Positions 42,438 through 50,184 of a DNA stretch of 64,000 bases are shown piece after piece (position 1 is the stretch's first letter; the number at the start of each line of letters is the position of its first letter). The notes under the pieces are model-generated. The model did not search any database and was not told the DNA's origin. It worked only from the letters and a program-made list of their open reading frames with translations. The stretch covers positions 124,001-188,000 of the forward strand of contig NZ_CVRB01000001.1 of NCBI RefSeq assembly GCF_001048695.1. The letters are read 5' to 3'. Origin of the DNA: Neobacillus massiliamazoniensis. GTDB lineage: Bacteria; Bacillota; Bacilli; Bacillales; Cytobacillaceae. A program made the translations under genes and the position numbers.

Positions 42438-43103
42438 TTAATCACCCATCACTCCGTGTATTGGTTGTGGTCCTAGTTCTGGTTCCTCAGTACTTGGAGG
42501 TCCTTGCACTATGGGAGTGACTGAAAAGTTTTTTTCATCATGGAAACGCAAATTATGAAATGGGTGAGTATACTTTCCATTACCAATCTCCTTTGGACTA
42601 ACCGTTTTAATCTTTGTAAAAATTTTTGTAGCTTTAGGGTCAACTTTTAAAGAGTAAATTGTATTTTTTGTTTTTCGATGACCTACTTGTTGTGAAGTTA
42701 CTATTGCCAACTTTTTTTTCTTTGGTGACATAACAGATTCTTGGTAAGTCGCTCTCTTTTCCAGTAAAACCCCTCCCCATTTTCCTGTCCCAGATTTCTT
42801 TTGGAGTGCGCTAAGATTACAAGATTTGATTCCACAAGCATAACCGATGATTAGGGTATCTTGATTACTATTCTCCGGTACCCATGCCCGTAAGTTTTTC
42901 TTTTCTAATTCTTGCAATTTCGGAGACAATTCAGCGAGATACTCTTTAAAGCCAGGAATGTCAGCCACATTAATATTGTGTATCACTCCTTCAGCTTTTA
43001 CTTGTATTTGAGTTGAATCTTTGTCCAAGGCAAACGCTGGGAAAGAATGGTAACTCATTATAAAAAAAAAGACAAAAGTTAATAATAGAACATGTTTTAA
43101 CAT
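42438..43103 (-). CDS. Secreted protein of unknown function
   Basis: Protein of 221 residues with a signal peptide ending near AFA-L (about 26). The mature part has a Cys pair (YACGIKSCN) that could form a disulphide, a Lys-rich middle, and a Pro/Glu-rich tail. No known domain is recognised. AGGAGGAG precedes the ATG. It is the first gene of a two-gene unit with the lysozyme-like protein. A role as its partner, for example as surface factor or inhibitor, is possible but unsupported. Confidence 0.7.
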   Translation of the reverse strand: MLKHVLLLTFVFFFIMSYHSFPAFALDKDSTQIQVKAEGVIHNINVADIPGFKEYLAELSPKLQELEKKNLRAWVPENSNQDTLIIGYACGIKSCNLSALQKKSGTGKWGGVLLEKRATYQESVMSPKKKKLAIVTSQQVGHRKTKNTIYSLKVDPKATKIFTKIKTVSPKEIGNGKYTHPFHNLRFHDEKNFSVTPIVQGPPSTEEPELGPQPIHGVMGD

Positions 43104-43234
43104 TTAATTCTCCTCCTATAAAAGTAGTCTAATTAATACAACAAGTATTTTTAGCAAAGATACTAAAAATATTCTTATAAAAAACACAGGGCAAAAAAAG
43201 AAAGGACTTTTCATTTTAGAAATTTGATTAAAAA

Positions 43235-43467
43235 TTAGCACTCTCTTGTTTCTATTACTTCGGATTCTTGTGTTAGATAATTCAAAAGGTATATTAATGC
43301 AATTGTAATTCTATTTACAGCATCATTTAACTGTGTTGTTTGGCACCTTCCCAATCGCTGACCACTTCTTACTATATGTGTTCACTGTATAATTCAACAT
43401 CTTCTTTAAGTAATTTTTCAAGAAAGAAAACGGGAAATTTTATATCGTAGGAAAAAAATCATTTTCT
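43235..43467 (-). pseudogene. Frameshifted gene remnant
   Basis: Two frames join into one plausible protein of about 75 residues: FPVFFLEKLLKEDVELYSEHI, then, after a one-base shift near 43384, VRSGQRLGRCQTTQLNDAVN and a hydrophobic, acidic tail ending in TREC. Neither part has a convincing start. A small phage- or plasmid-type gene that has decayed is likely; the family is unknown. Confidence 0.4.
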
Positions 43468-43598
43468 TTGGATTAACATAACTTTTGGTTTTTTAATTTC
43501 AAAATTCTTTATGCTAAAGAAAGGATTTATTCTTTAATTAAACATTGTGTTTTCTTTATAGAAATAGACTGCCAAATGTAGCCTTTAGAATGCCAAAT

Positions 43599-43631
43599 AA
43601 CCTTCCGTTAATCTAATATCGGAAGGTTTTG
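43599..43631 (+). terminator. Terminator-like hairpin
   Basis: Stem AACCTTCC/GGAAGGTT with a 14-base loop is followed by a short T run on the plus strand. No plus-strand gene precedes it, so it may be left over from a lost gene. Confidence 0.4.
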
Positions 43632-44089
43632 TGTTATTAGTTAAATTTAGTAGAGAACTATATCCTGGAAAGTTGTTCTATTAAAATAAATGGTTTGCTA
43701 AGAGGCTAATGTCCGCAAAAGATTGATTTTTAACGCGCCAGTGAATAATAGGTGTTATACGCCCCGATGGAATCCAAAAGTGTAGTGGAGCATTCAATAT
43801 TAAAGGAGATGCTAATTTAATGCCTATCCATAATAATATGTATTTTTTCAATCTATTTCGGTTGATTGTCTAATAATTAAATTATGATATTTGATAATTC
43901 TATACATAATTTTTACGGATTCAATTGAAGCCATTGCAGTGGACTATTTAGATAAATTGCTTTAATAAAATAACTTCAAGGGTACAAAGTTGAAAATGGC
44001 ACTTTTTAGCCACTTGGCCATAAAAAAAGACCAGTATTCTCTGGCTGTTCTACAAAAGGAATTCGTTAGAAACCTTGGTATAACTGTGT

Positions 44090-44105
44090 TGGCGGGACTG
44101 CGTGG
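44090..44105. repeat. Second copy of the tRNA 3'-end-like motif (15 of 16 bases)
   Basis: TGGCGGGACTGCGTGG differs at one base from TGGCGGTACTGCGTGG at 40838-40853 and has the same orientation. The copies are 3.25 kb apart. A GTTAGAAA motif lies upstream of both. The T-arm that follows the first copy is not conserved here. It may be an older attachment site or the core-type site of another integrase. Confidence 0.5.
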
Positions 44106-44199
44106 CTGTCTAACTCAACCTTTATAAGTGTTGATATGACTACGTTCGCCATATGTATCCTATTTTTAAGTGCAAAATAAATGCAAAATTATTTTTCGT

Positions 44200-44829
44200 T
44201 CATATTTCACTAAACATCTTCACTTCACAAGGGAGTTTCTCGCACATGTGTGCAAACTCCTTTTTTCGTTTATCGCCCATTGTGAAAACACAAAGCTTCG
44301 GCTGAACTCCGAATTGCTTTTTAATTTCAGGCCATAATTCCTTATACTTATTAACCTTTTTTCGATTGTCCTGCATCGCCCTAGTGTTGTCGATCTCAAT
44401 TAAGTATACATAGCCGTCTCTAGTAAAGAGAGCATCAGGTATGATTTTCTTTTTGGTCGCTACTATTAGCCCTTTAACTTGTATTGCAAATCCGTATCCA
44501 GGCTCCTGTGACGTTTCGATAGCATATTCACGTTTCCAGTCTGCTGGACAATTATAGTAAATATAAGCCTGGTTAGTCAGCAGCATGTGGTCAAACAAAA
44601 TAGATTTCTTTACTTCTTTTTCAGAACCGATCAGCTGGCGACCTTCTTTGTTAAGGTAAACGATTTTTTGCTGAGACCTAGATACATTAAGATACGGTTC
44701 CAATTGACCTACAACCCTGCAAGTATGTCGGTAAGTGCCGATCCGTAATATCTCATGCAGCTGCTTAACACTTACTACCCCAAGCTGATCAATTACTTGT
44801 AATATCTGTTCTGTCCTTTCCAAGTTCAT
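44200..44829 (-). CDS. Replication-relaxation family protein
   Basis: Protein of 209 residues. The N-terminal winged-helix segment (QILQVIDQLGVVSVKQLHEIL, then HTCRVVGQLEPYL) and the nuclease-like VYLIEIDNTRAMQDNRKKVNKYKEL stretch match the Replic_Relax family found in Gram-positive phages, plasmids and conjugative elements. It overlaps the FtsK gene by 41 bases and has its own GGAGG, so the two are co-expressed. Proteins of this group are thought to help start plasmid-type replication; here the role in the prophage is unknown. Confidence 0.85.
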   Translation of the reverse strand: MNLERTEQILQVIDQLGVVSVKQLHEILRIGTYRHTCRVVGQLEPYLNVSRSQQKIVYLNKEGRQLIGSEKEVKKSILFDHMLLTNQAYIYYNCPADWKREYAIETSQEPGYGFAIQVKGLIVATKKKIIPDALFTRDGYVYLIEIDNTRAMQDNRKKVNKYKELWPEIKKQFGVQPKLCVFTMGDKRKKEFAHMCEKLPCEVKMFSEI

Positions 44830-45655
44830 TCAAATACCCTCCAATCGTCTTATCGCTAATATAAGGACACTGGATCTTGTGTTTTTCTGCTAATTTGTAA
44901 ATGGCTCGCCCTGGAACTGGCTCCAATTCTTCTGCCCCTGTCTCACCTAAAATTACTCTGCTCCCTATGTTATCAGCGATTCTAAAAGCTAATCTAGCCA
45001 CCATGTTCATCTTTACCTGTTGCGGTACTGCTTCAGCTGTAGGGTATTGGGTTGCATAAATAAGACGGTACCCTAATCCGCCCCCGATCCTGGCAATCTC
45101 ACCAAGATAGACCTGGCATAGTTCTGCGTATTTTTTAAAATCCTTACTTACTAACTTAGGCGATAACTCCGCCCCTTCATCCACGATAATAAAGGTGCGC
45201 TCTTTTAATGGTGTATCGGTTATATTGCTCCAACCGTTTTTCCTGAATCGTTCTTCGTCTAATTTTATTAATTTGTAAACATGATCAAGAGCTTTTGCAG
45301 CTTCCAGTAAATCCGGGGCAACGGTTAATACTTGAGGAAGGTTTCTATATTTCCAAAACTCTAAACCGCCCTTAAGGTCCAAAATTATGAATCGTACTCG
45401 ATCAGGATTGGTCATAAGAATTGATACAAAAGTGCTTTTTAAAAATACTGTCTTACCAAACCTGGTTGTTCCACCCACAAGCAAATGCGGATAGTGTTCA
45501 AAATTATGGTACATGACGTTGCGCTTTTTACCGATCGGTATGATCCAGGAGTGATGGTACAAGTGTTTATTAGTCAGCTCCCAGTTTGCCAAGCGTTTAT
45601 TTGGTACAAGCGCTGCAGCTCCGAATAGGACAGGCGGTATAAACCATTCCAACAT
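44789..45655 (-). CDS. FtsK/SpoIIIE-type DNA translocase (phage-encoded)
   Basis: ATPase of 288 residues. A short hydrophobic N-terminus (IPPVLFGAAALVP) precedes Walker A (GGTTRFGKT, about 61-69) and Walker B (TFIIVDEGAELS), as in FtsK/TcpA-like motors. ATG 45655 follows AAGGAGG; an upstream in-frame start is not preceded by a site. With the overlapping replication-relaxation gene it forms a pair also found in Bacillus phages and integrative elements, where it may move DNA during replication or transfer. It is much shorter than host SpoIIIE (about 790 residues) and lacks the gamma domain. Confidence 0.88.
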   Translation of the reverse strand: MLEWFIPPVLFGAAALVPNKRLANWELTNKHLYHHSWIIPIGKKRNVMYHNFEHYPHLLVGGTTRFGKTVFLKSTFVSILMTNPDRVRFIILDLKGGLEFWKYRNLPQVLTVAPDLLEAAKALDHVYKLIKLDEERFRKNGWSNITDTPLKERTFIIVDEGAELSPKLVSKDFKKYAELCQVYLGEIARIGGGLGYRLIYATQYPTAEAVPQQVKMNMVARLAFRIADNIGSRVILGETGAEELEPVPGRAIYKLAEKHKIQCPYISDKTIGGYLNELGKDRTDITSN

Positions 45656-45849
45656 GTCAGTGCCTCCTTCTTTGTATTGGTCAGTCTCTTTGGCATTTTC
45701 TATCCTGGTCCTTGTCATGGTCACTTATTATTACATCAACCGTTCTAAAAGGTTTTTAAATGTCACTTCCCGAGAAACTAAGAATACTTATCGTATTCTT
45801 CCTTCCCCGCTGTCTACTCCGTATCCATCGGTGAAGGCTGCTCCACATT

Positions 45850-46032
45850 TTAAAAGAAAAGCTTACTTAAATGCTGCAATAGATAAAGTATCCCGCCAAA
45901 TTTTGTTGTCTCTAAAGCTAGCTTTATAGCAGTCTCATTGATACTAATTCCTAAATGCTCCATGATAGTTACTAAACACAAACTACCGCCAGCTACTCCA
46001 ATTGCCACCATACCAAAAGTAATCGGGTCCAT
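45850..46032 (-). CDS. Small phage membrane protein
   Basis: Peptide of 60 residues with two hydrophobic stretches (ITFGMVAIGVAGGSLCLVTI and LETTKFGGILYLLQHL). AAGGAGGGC precedes the ATG. It lies upstream of the FtsK gene on the same strand, a position often filled by a short membrane ORF in related phages. Function unknown. Confidence 0.65.
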   Translation of the reverse strand: MDPITFGMVAIGVAGGSLCLVTIMEHLGISINETAIKLALETTKFGGILYLLQHLSKLFF

Positions 46033-46050
46033 TTATCTGCCCTCCTTTGT

Positions 46051-46067
46051 CACTGTCTGATACAGTG
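46051..46067. promoter_or_regulatory. Perfect inverted repeat in divergent promoter region, candidate operator
   Basis: CACTGT-ctgat-ACAGTG lies between the small membrane-protein/FtsK transcript (minus) and the XRE gene (plus). A phage-type XRE protein commonly binds such dyads at its own divergent promoter. Assignment is by position and symmetry. Confidence 0.5.
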
Positions 46068-46186
46068 TATTAGGCACTTGCCTATATATTGCCTGTCCTT
46101 TAAATTTGATTTTGATTTTTCTCGAAATTAAATTTACAAAGGAATTTACAATGTTTGTTAGAATATACATATAGAGGTGTTTGCGG

Positions 46187-46387
46187 ATGAAAAATCGAAT
46201 TGGAGAATTAATTGATGCAGCTGGATATAAGAAAAAATACATAGCAAAAGAATTAGAAATCTCACCAACACAACTTTCAAATTGGATTAGTGGTCGCTCA
46301 TCCCCTCCAATCGAAAAGGCTTTTAAATTAGCAAACATTTTGAATGTGAAAGTGGATGATATTTTTGAAGCGGAGGAAGAAAATTGA
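46187..46387 (+). CDS. XRE-family HTH transcriptional regulator
   Basis: DNA-binding protein of 66 residues, essentially one HTH_3 domain (IGELIDAAGYKKKYIAKELE, then LSNWISGRSSPP). ATG 46187 follows AGAGGTG; an in-frame TTG six bases upstream is less likely. It is divergent from the FtsK group and overlaps the lipoprotein gene start by four bases. It probably controls the plus-strand cassette and/or the divergent FtsK transcript. Confidence 0.85.
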   Translation: MKNRIGELIDAAGYKKKYIAKELEISPTQLSNWISGRSSPPIEKAFKLANILNVKVDDIFEAEEEN

Positions 46388-46965
46388 AAAGGGTTTTGTT
46401 TGTTTTATTAATTGCTGTATTGTTAAATGGGTGCGGTCAGAATGAAAACGGGAAGCCAGTCGAATCAAAAGAAGATAAAAAGGCAACTCAAACAGCTGCT
46501 AAACCGAAAGAGGAACCAAAAAAGGAATTAACGTTGGATGAAAAAGTAACGCAAGATATTAATAAGAAACTCGGTAAAGACACAAACATGAAGAAGAAGA
46601 GAATTGTGGAATTACAGGTAAATGATAATCTCGGCACAGATGAACCAAACGATAAAATTGTGCTGCTTACATTAGCAGGCGATGAAAACTTGTCTTCTAA
46701 AATGACTGTCAAAGGAATGCTAATGAAGAGTAGCGATGCTTTTAAGGAGATATTTAAAAATAAAGAGGTGTCAGAAGCAACTCTTTTTTGGAAATTTCCT
46801 TTAGTCGATACATATGGAAAAGAAACAGACGAAAATGTAATAAAGATACAGCTAAAAAAAGAAACATTTGATAAAATCGAATGGAAAAACTTCGACTATA
46901 ATAATTTTGAAAAAATTGCTGACCAATATTGGATGCATCCAGCGTTGAAAAAAGAATTACAATAA
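46384..46965 (+). CDS. Small lipoprotein of unknown function
   Basis: Predicted lipoprotein of 193 residues. The signal peptide ends in the lipobox LLNGC (Cys17). A Lys/Glu-rich linker (about 20-55) precedes a compact mixed domain of about 130 residues that I do not recognise. The start is TTG 46384, preceded by GGAGGAAG. It overlaps the HTH gene by four bases and is thus co-translated with it. Prophage lipoproteins near a repressor sometimes block superinfection; here that is only a possibility. Confidence 0.75.
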   Translation: MKRVLFVLLIAVLLNGCGQNENGKPVESKEDKKATQTAAKPKEEPKKELTLDEKVTQDINKKLGKDTNMKKKRIVELQVNDNLGTDEPNDKIVLLTLAGDENLSSKMTVKGMLMKSSDAFKEIFKNKEVSEATLFWKFPLVDTYGKETDENVIKIQLKKETFDKIEWKNFDYNNFEKIADQYWMHPALKKELQ

Positions 46966-46984
46966 ATTTTGGAGAGTAAAAATC

Positions 46985-47239
46985 ATGAACGCTGTAATAA
47001 ACATACATTACTTAGGCACTGGAGGAAAGATGCTACAGAGTGGATCATTTCCATTGCGCGGTAGAAAACCAGAACAAATAGCTTTAGAATATTGGAAGCA
47101 GATTCAAAAAGAATCGTCTTACCATGCTAAGTTAGAAAAAGTCACTTCTGACGGAGAAGATATAACTGATTTGGTTAAGGATTTAGAAGAACAGGAATTA
47201 AGGAAAAAATTTGCTGAAAGTGAAGATTTACCTTTTTAG
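46985..47239 (+). CDS. Small phage/plasmid-type hypothetical protein
   Basis: Protein of 84 residues with a beta-rich first half (VINIHYLGTGG) and an acidic helical tail (DLVKDLEEQELRKKFAESED). GGAG precedes the ATG. It lies 19 bp after the lipoprotein gene. I do not recognise the family. The compact size and cargo context suggest an accessory phage gene. Confidence 0.65.
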   Translation: MNAVINIHYLGTGGKMLQSGSFPLRGRKPEQIALEYWKQIQKESSYHAKLEKVTSDGEDITDLVKDLEEQELRKKFAESEDLPF

Positions 47240-47246
47240 CATTTGA

Positions 47247-47495
47247 GTAGATTGGATTAATCGAGGTAAAGAGGAAATTAAAAAAGCATTTATAGCAATT
47301 TCAAAATACTTCCATGACACTCTTGTACAAACTCAGCGAGAAATGATTATTTTAGAAGCTGGTGATATTGCCTTAGTTATTTCCCAAACCCTACAGTACA
47401 TGGTGAATGATGGAGATACCTTTAAGTTACGAAATCACTTTAATTTTAAGGTAAGAAATAATACAATAAATAGAAGATTAACAAACTTTAGGTGA
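47247..47495 (+). pseudogene. Open frame of 82 codons without a usable start (5'-truncated gene?)
   Basis: An open frame runs from just after a TGA at 47244 to TGA 47493-47495 and reads like a real protein ([20 protein letters not shown], then [20 protein letters not shown]). No ATG, GTG or TTG with a ribosome site opens it: the first ATG is 32 codons in, and an ATT at 47277 follows GAGGT. Its stop overlaps the ribosome site of the nuclease gene, as in an operon. It is either the 3' remnant of a truncated gene or uses a rare start. Confidence 0.5.
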
Positions 47496-47499
47496 ACTT

Positions 47500-48291
47500 A
47501 TGAATTGTTTATTTTGGAACGTTAATTTAGACAAACTAAATAGTTACATTGTGGATATAGTATTAGAAAATCAAATTGATATATTAGCATTGGCTGAATA
47601 TGAAGATGATATGGATGATTTGAAAAGAATGTTTATTAGCAAAAAATATGATATTTATGAATTGGAAAATTTAGGAAGTAGAATTACAGTTTTAACAACA
47701 TTTCCACCAGGTTCAATTGAAAGAATTGTAGATAAAAGACACTACCTTTTATTTAGAATTCAGCATTCAAATGTTGGAAAGATTATGTTTGGATTTACTC
47801 ACATTTTCAGTAAATCCATGAAAGATGAAAATGATTATACTTCTAAAGTGGGAAGGATGATCAATATGATTGAGGCTAAGGAAAGTGAAAATAAATCAGA
47901 CTATACTTTATTAGCTGGAGATTTTAATATGAATCCTTTTGAAAAAGGTATGCTACAAGGTGGGAGTTTTCACGCTTTCCCGACTGTTCATGAAGCAAAA
48001 AAAAATAAGCGTACAGTGGATGAAGAAGTATATAAGATGTTTTATAATCCAATGTGGAAATACTTTGGAGGAAATAATGGAGTTCCAGGTACATACTATA
48101 CAACCCCAACGCATACATATGGACTATATTGGAATATATTTGACCAAGTTTTATATAGACCTTGTTTAATGGATGTTGTTGATAATATTGAAATTAAAAC
48201 AAAGATTAAGGGTAAAGATTTAATTGAAGAAAATAAAATATTAGTAAGCGATCATTTACCCTTATATTTCAAATTAAAGGAGACATTATAA
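47500..48291 (+). CDS. Endonuclease/exonuclease/phosphatase (EEP) family protein
   Basis: Mg-dependent phosphoesterase of 263 residues. EEP hallmarks are WNVN (Asn7/Asn9 region), catalytic Glu33 (LALAEYED), His101, GDFNMNP (Asp141, Asn143) and SDHLP (Asp251-His252). The fold covers DNase I-like nucleases and lipid or nucleotide phosphatases. It has no signal peptide, so it acts inside the cell. AGGTGA precedes the ATG. It ends directly at the ATG of the next gene, so the two are coupled. In a prophage cargo cassette this suggests an accessory role such as defence or toxin activity, but this is not shown by sequence. Confidence 0.85.
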   Translation: MNCLFWNVNLDKLNSYIVDIVLENQIDILALAEYEDDMDDLKRMFISKKYDIYELENLGSRITVLTTFPPGSIERIVDKRHYLLFRIQHSNVGKIMFGFTHIFSKSMKDENDYTSKVGRMINMIEAKESENKSDYTLLAGDFNMNPFEKGMLQGGSFHAFPTVHEAKKNKRTVDEEVYKMFYNPMWKYFGGNNGVPGTYYTTPTHTYGLYWNIFDQVLYRPCLMDVVDNIEIKTKIKGKDLIEENKILVSDHLPLYFKLKETL

Positions 48292-48708
48292 ATGGGTAAA
48301 AACTTTTGGGGAGATTTATCTGAATTAGAAGAAAAACGAAATCCTTTAGACATTCTGAAAGAACAATCAGGTTATTTACTTAATGCAACTAATAATTTAA
48401 TTTTTGCTGATTTAAAAAATAGAGAACCAATACCTCTTATAGGAGAACCAAATAAACAATTTGCTACAATATTTTCAATAAGAAGTAAGATGATGGAAAA
48501 GTATGTATTTGAATTATTTACCTTATTTTATAATATTACATTTTTCCCACTGATTGTTGAATTAGATGAAAATATCTCAGAGGCCCTAAATATTAGTACT
48601 ACTCTATCGATTAATAATGAAGATGAGTTCCATCAATTATTAGAGGATGTTTTAGGAAACAGTTTTACAAAGAATGTAATTGCGTCCTTATATTCAATGT
48701 CTAAATAA
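48292..48708 (+). CDS. Unknown protein coupled to the EEP nuclease
   Basis: Protein of 138 residues whose ATG directly follows the EEP stop (TAAATG), with AAAGGAG inside the end of that gene. It is helix-rich with an aromatic core (YVFELFTLFYNITFFPLIVE) and no known domain. The tight coupling suggests a stoichiometric partner, substrate recogniser or inhibitor of the EEP enzyme. The function is otherwise unknown. Confidence 0.7.
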   Translation: MGKNFWGDLSELEEKRNPLDILKEQSGYLLNATNNLIFADLKNREPIPLIGEPNKQFATIFSIRSKMMEKYVFELFTLFYNITFFPLIVELDENISEALNISTTLSINNEDEFHQLLEDVLGNSFTKNVIASLYSMSK

Positions 48709-49069
48709 TATGTTTAACAAAATTTAAACTTTTGGTGTAGTAAAAAGTAGAGGGGATAAAACCCAAGAATTAGAATTAAAACAACGGCTAAAAGGTGCTT
48801 TAATTGAACAAGGAACCTGATCGCCACAATGAAGAAAACTCGCCAATATTACGGCGAGTTTCTGCGTTTTTAAATACCAATGGTTACGTCAAAAAGTTTG
48901 ACATTTCAGCTTTTAATTTCAGAAAAGCACCTCAAAACGGAAACAATTATTATGAAAAAGGGTCCTTTTGTTCAGGCATTTTTGTTTAGGCTTTTTATTC
49001 ACATAACTTTCACAAGGACTTCTCGAATAACTGGTGAATTTATCCAGTATCAGAAAGGTTGTGAACAAA
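48709..49069. other. Spacer in the cargo cassette with a terminator hairpin
   Basis: No gene with a good start is seen. A frame ending at about 48820 (KTQELELKQRLKGALIEQGT) looks coding but lacks a start. The AAACTCGCC/GGCGAGTTT hairpin at 48836-48861 ends the upstream unit. Confidence 0.5.
48836..48861 (+). terminator. Terminator-like hairpin after the EEP unit
   Basis: A perfect nine-base stem (AAACTCGCC/GGCGAGTTT) with an eight-base loop is followed by CTGCGTTTTT. It lies about 130 bp after the unknown protein gene and separates it from the next cargo genes. Confidence 0.75.
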
Positions 49070-49462
49070 ATGAAAATGATTGAAGATTACTCATTCGAAG
49101 AAAACGGTATCTTTTATCGTGTTTACTATTTAGAAAATCAACGTGTAAAAGTTTTAGCTAAATCCGAAAACAGAGCGGTTATCGAAAAGGGAAAAAGTTT
49201 ACAAGATGCTCAGTTAAAAGCGAAGAAAAGATTATTAAAAATGGGCTTTAATGGGAGGCAATCTTTCAATAGACAAGGAGAAGAAATAATGAATAAAGAA
49301 AAATTAATTGTTCATTTATTGGATATGTTTAATTATCATCAAGGTGAAGCAGATAAATTTAGAGATGGTAAAGTGGAAGAATCTCAAAAGCACTATGAAA
49401 CAGTAGCAAATGTATATTATAAGATTCTTGAAGAAGTGAACAGTGGAAAATTTAATAAATAA
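49070..49462 (+). CDS. Phage cargo protein with an internal second start (130 aa, possible two-gene fusion)
   Basis: From ATG 49070 the protein has a beta-rich first half (YSFEENGIFYRVYYLENQ) and a helical second half. An in-frame ATG at 49289 has its own strong AAGGAG site and would give a separate 57-residue protein (MNKEKLIVHLLDMFNYHQGE...). The two halves look like distinct small proteins joined by loss of a stop, or one gene with internal initiation. Neither half has a known family. Confidence 0.6.
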   Translation: MKMIEDYSFEENGIFYRVYYLENQRVKVLAKSENRAVIEKGKSLQDAQLKAKKRLLKMGFNGRQSFNRQGEEIMNKEKLIVHLLDMFNYHQGEADKFRDGKVEESQKHYETVANVYYKILEEVNSGKFNK

Positions 49463-49493
49463 AAGAATCGCTTTAAATTAAGGAGAGAAAAAA

Positions 49494-49874
49494 ATGAATT
49501 TCGGTATTGGCAAAGTAAGCACATATATTATATTAGAAATAATTTTAAATGATTTAGATAGATATATAAATATTGATGAAAGAGATTATGATTTTACTCT
49601 AGAAGAAAATATACCTAATAATACTGAATTGTTATATAGTTGGTTGATTAATTTTGACGAATATCCAAAAGGATTTTCTGTTGAGGAGCAAAAATTTATA
49701 GAGCAAGAAATTGGTGAGTATCTTGGTGGTCGTATGTCTATTTGGTTTGACGATGAAGAAGAAATCAAAGAAATTAAGCTAAAATTCTTTAAGTATTTTG
49801 GTGTAAATAATGGATTCTTTAAATTAATTGTCCGTATTTATGATGAAATGTTACAAGATGATAATCTTGTATAA
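49494..49874 (+). CDS. Unknown acidic protein in prophage cargo
   Basis: Protein of 126 residues, acidic (many Glu and Asp) and helix-rich, with no signal peptide or known domain. AAGGAGAG precedes the ATG. It lies 31 bp after the previous cargo gene. Its very AT-rich codon use matches its plus-strand neighbours rather than the late genes, consistent with separately acquired cargo. Confidence 0.65.
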   Translation: MNFGIGKVSTYIILEIILNDLDRYINIDERDYDFTLEENIPNNTELLYSWLINFDEYPKGFSVEEQKFIEQEIGEYLGGRMSIWFDDEEEIKEIKLKFFKYFGVNNGFFKLIVRIYDEMLQDDNLV

Positions 49875-49948
49875 AAATGAAAGAAATCTAGTGAATTTAA
49901 AAATTTAGAGAAAGATGGATTTATTTAAATTCTATTAGGAGATTAATC

Positions 49949-50131
49949 ATGTATCTAGGTTATGGACATTGGACTCATGATGATTTTAATACGCTTGTGT
50001 TATTTGTAATTGTTATTATTCCTCTATTAATATTCGGGAAGTTTTTACAAAAACATAGGGATATAGCAAAAGGAATAATGACACTAATTATAATTGTTAT
50101 GATACTTTATGGCTTATTTATAAAACACTGA
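49949..50131 (+). CDS. Small two-TM membrane protein
   Basis: Peptide of 60 residues with two hydrophobic helices (NTLVLFVIVIIPLLIFGKFL and AKGIMTLIIIVMILYGLFI) and a short basic tail. TAGGAG precedes the ATG. It is the last plus-strand gene before the lysis module. It could be cargo or an accessory lysis or superinfection protein; this is undecided. Confidence 0.65.
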   Translation: MYLGYGHWTHDDFNTLVLFVIVIIPLLIFGKFLQKHRDIAKGIMTLIIIVMILYGLFIKH

Positions 50132-50151
50132 ATATTAATTAAATGAAAGAT

Positions 50152-50179
50152 TAAGCCCCTCTGATTGAGAAGGGGCTTA
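50152..50179. terminator. Bidirectional terminator between cargo cassette and endolysin gene
   Basis: Stem TAAGCCCCT/AGGGGCTTA with a short loop lies between convergent genes and is flanked by AT-rich DNA on both sides. It ends the late transcript after the endolysin gene. Confidence 0.85.
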
Positions 50180-50184
50180 TATTA

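Larger units (their letters stand above)
43104..44199. other. Decayed region between secreted-protein genes and the FtsK/relaxation genes
   Basis: No intact gene is present in about 1.1 kb. It contains one frameshifted coding remnant (43235-43467), one hairpin (43599-43631) and a second copy of the tRNA 3'-end-like motif (44090-44105). The rest is AT-rich with short broken frames, consistent with old insertions. Confidence 0.5.

Noticed and set aside
46033..46338. Minus-strand frame of 101 codons across the XRE gene
   Set aside because: It is antisense to the HTH gene and its divergent promoter region; the plus-strand XRE frame is clearly the real one.
48804..48989. Plus-strand frame of 61 codons in the cargo cassette
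   Set aside because: It begins with TTG without a convincing site and reads straight through the nine-base terminator stem at 48836-48861.
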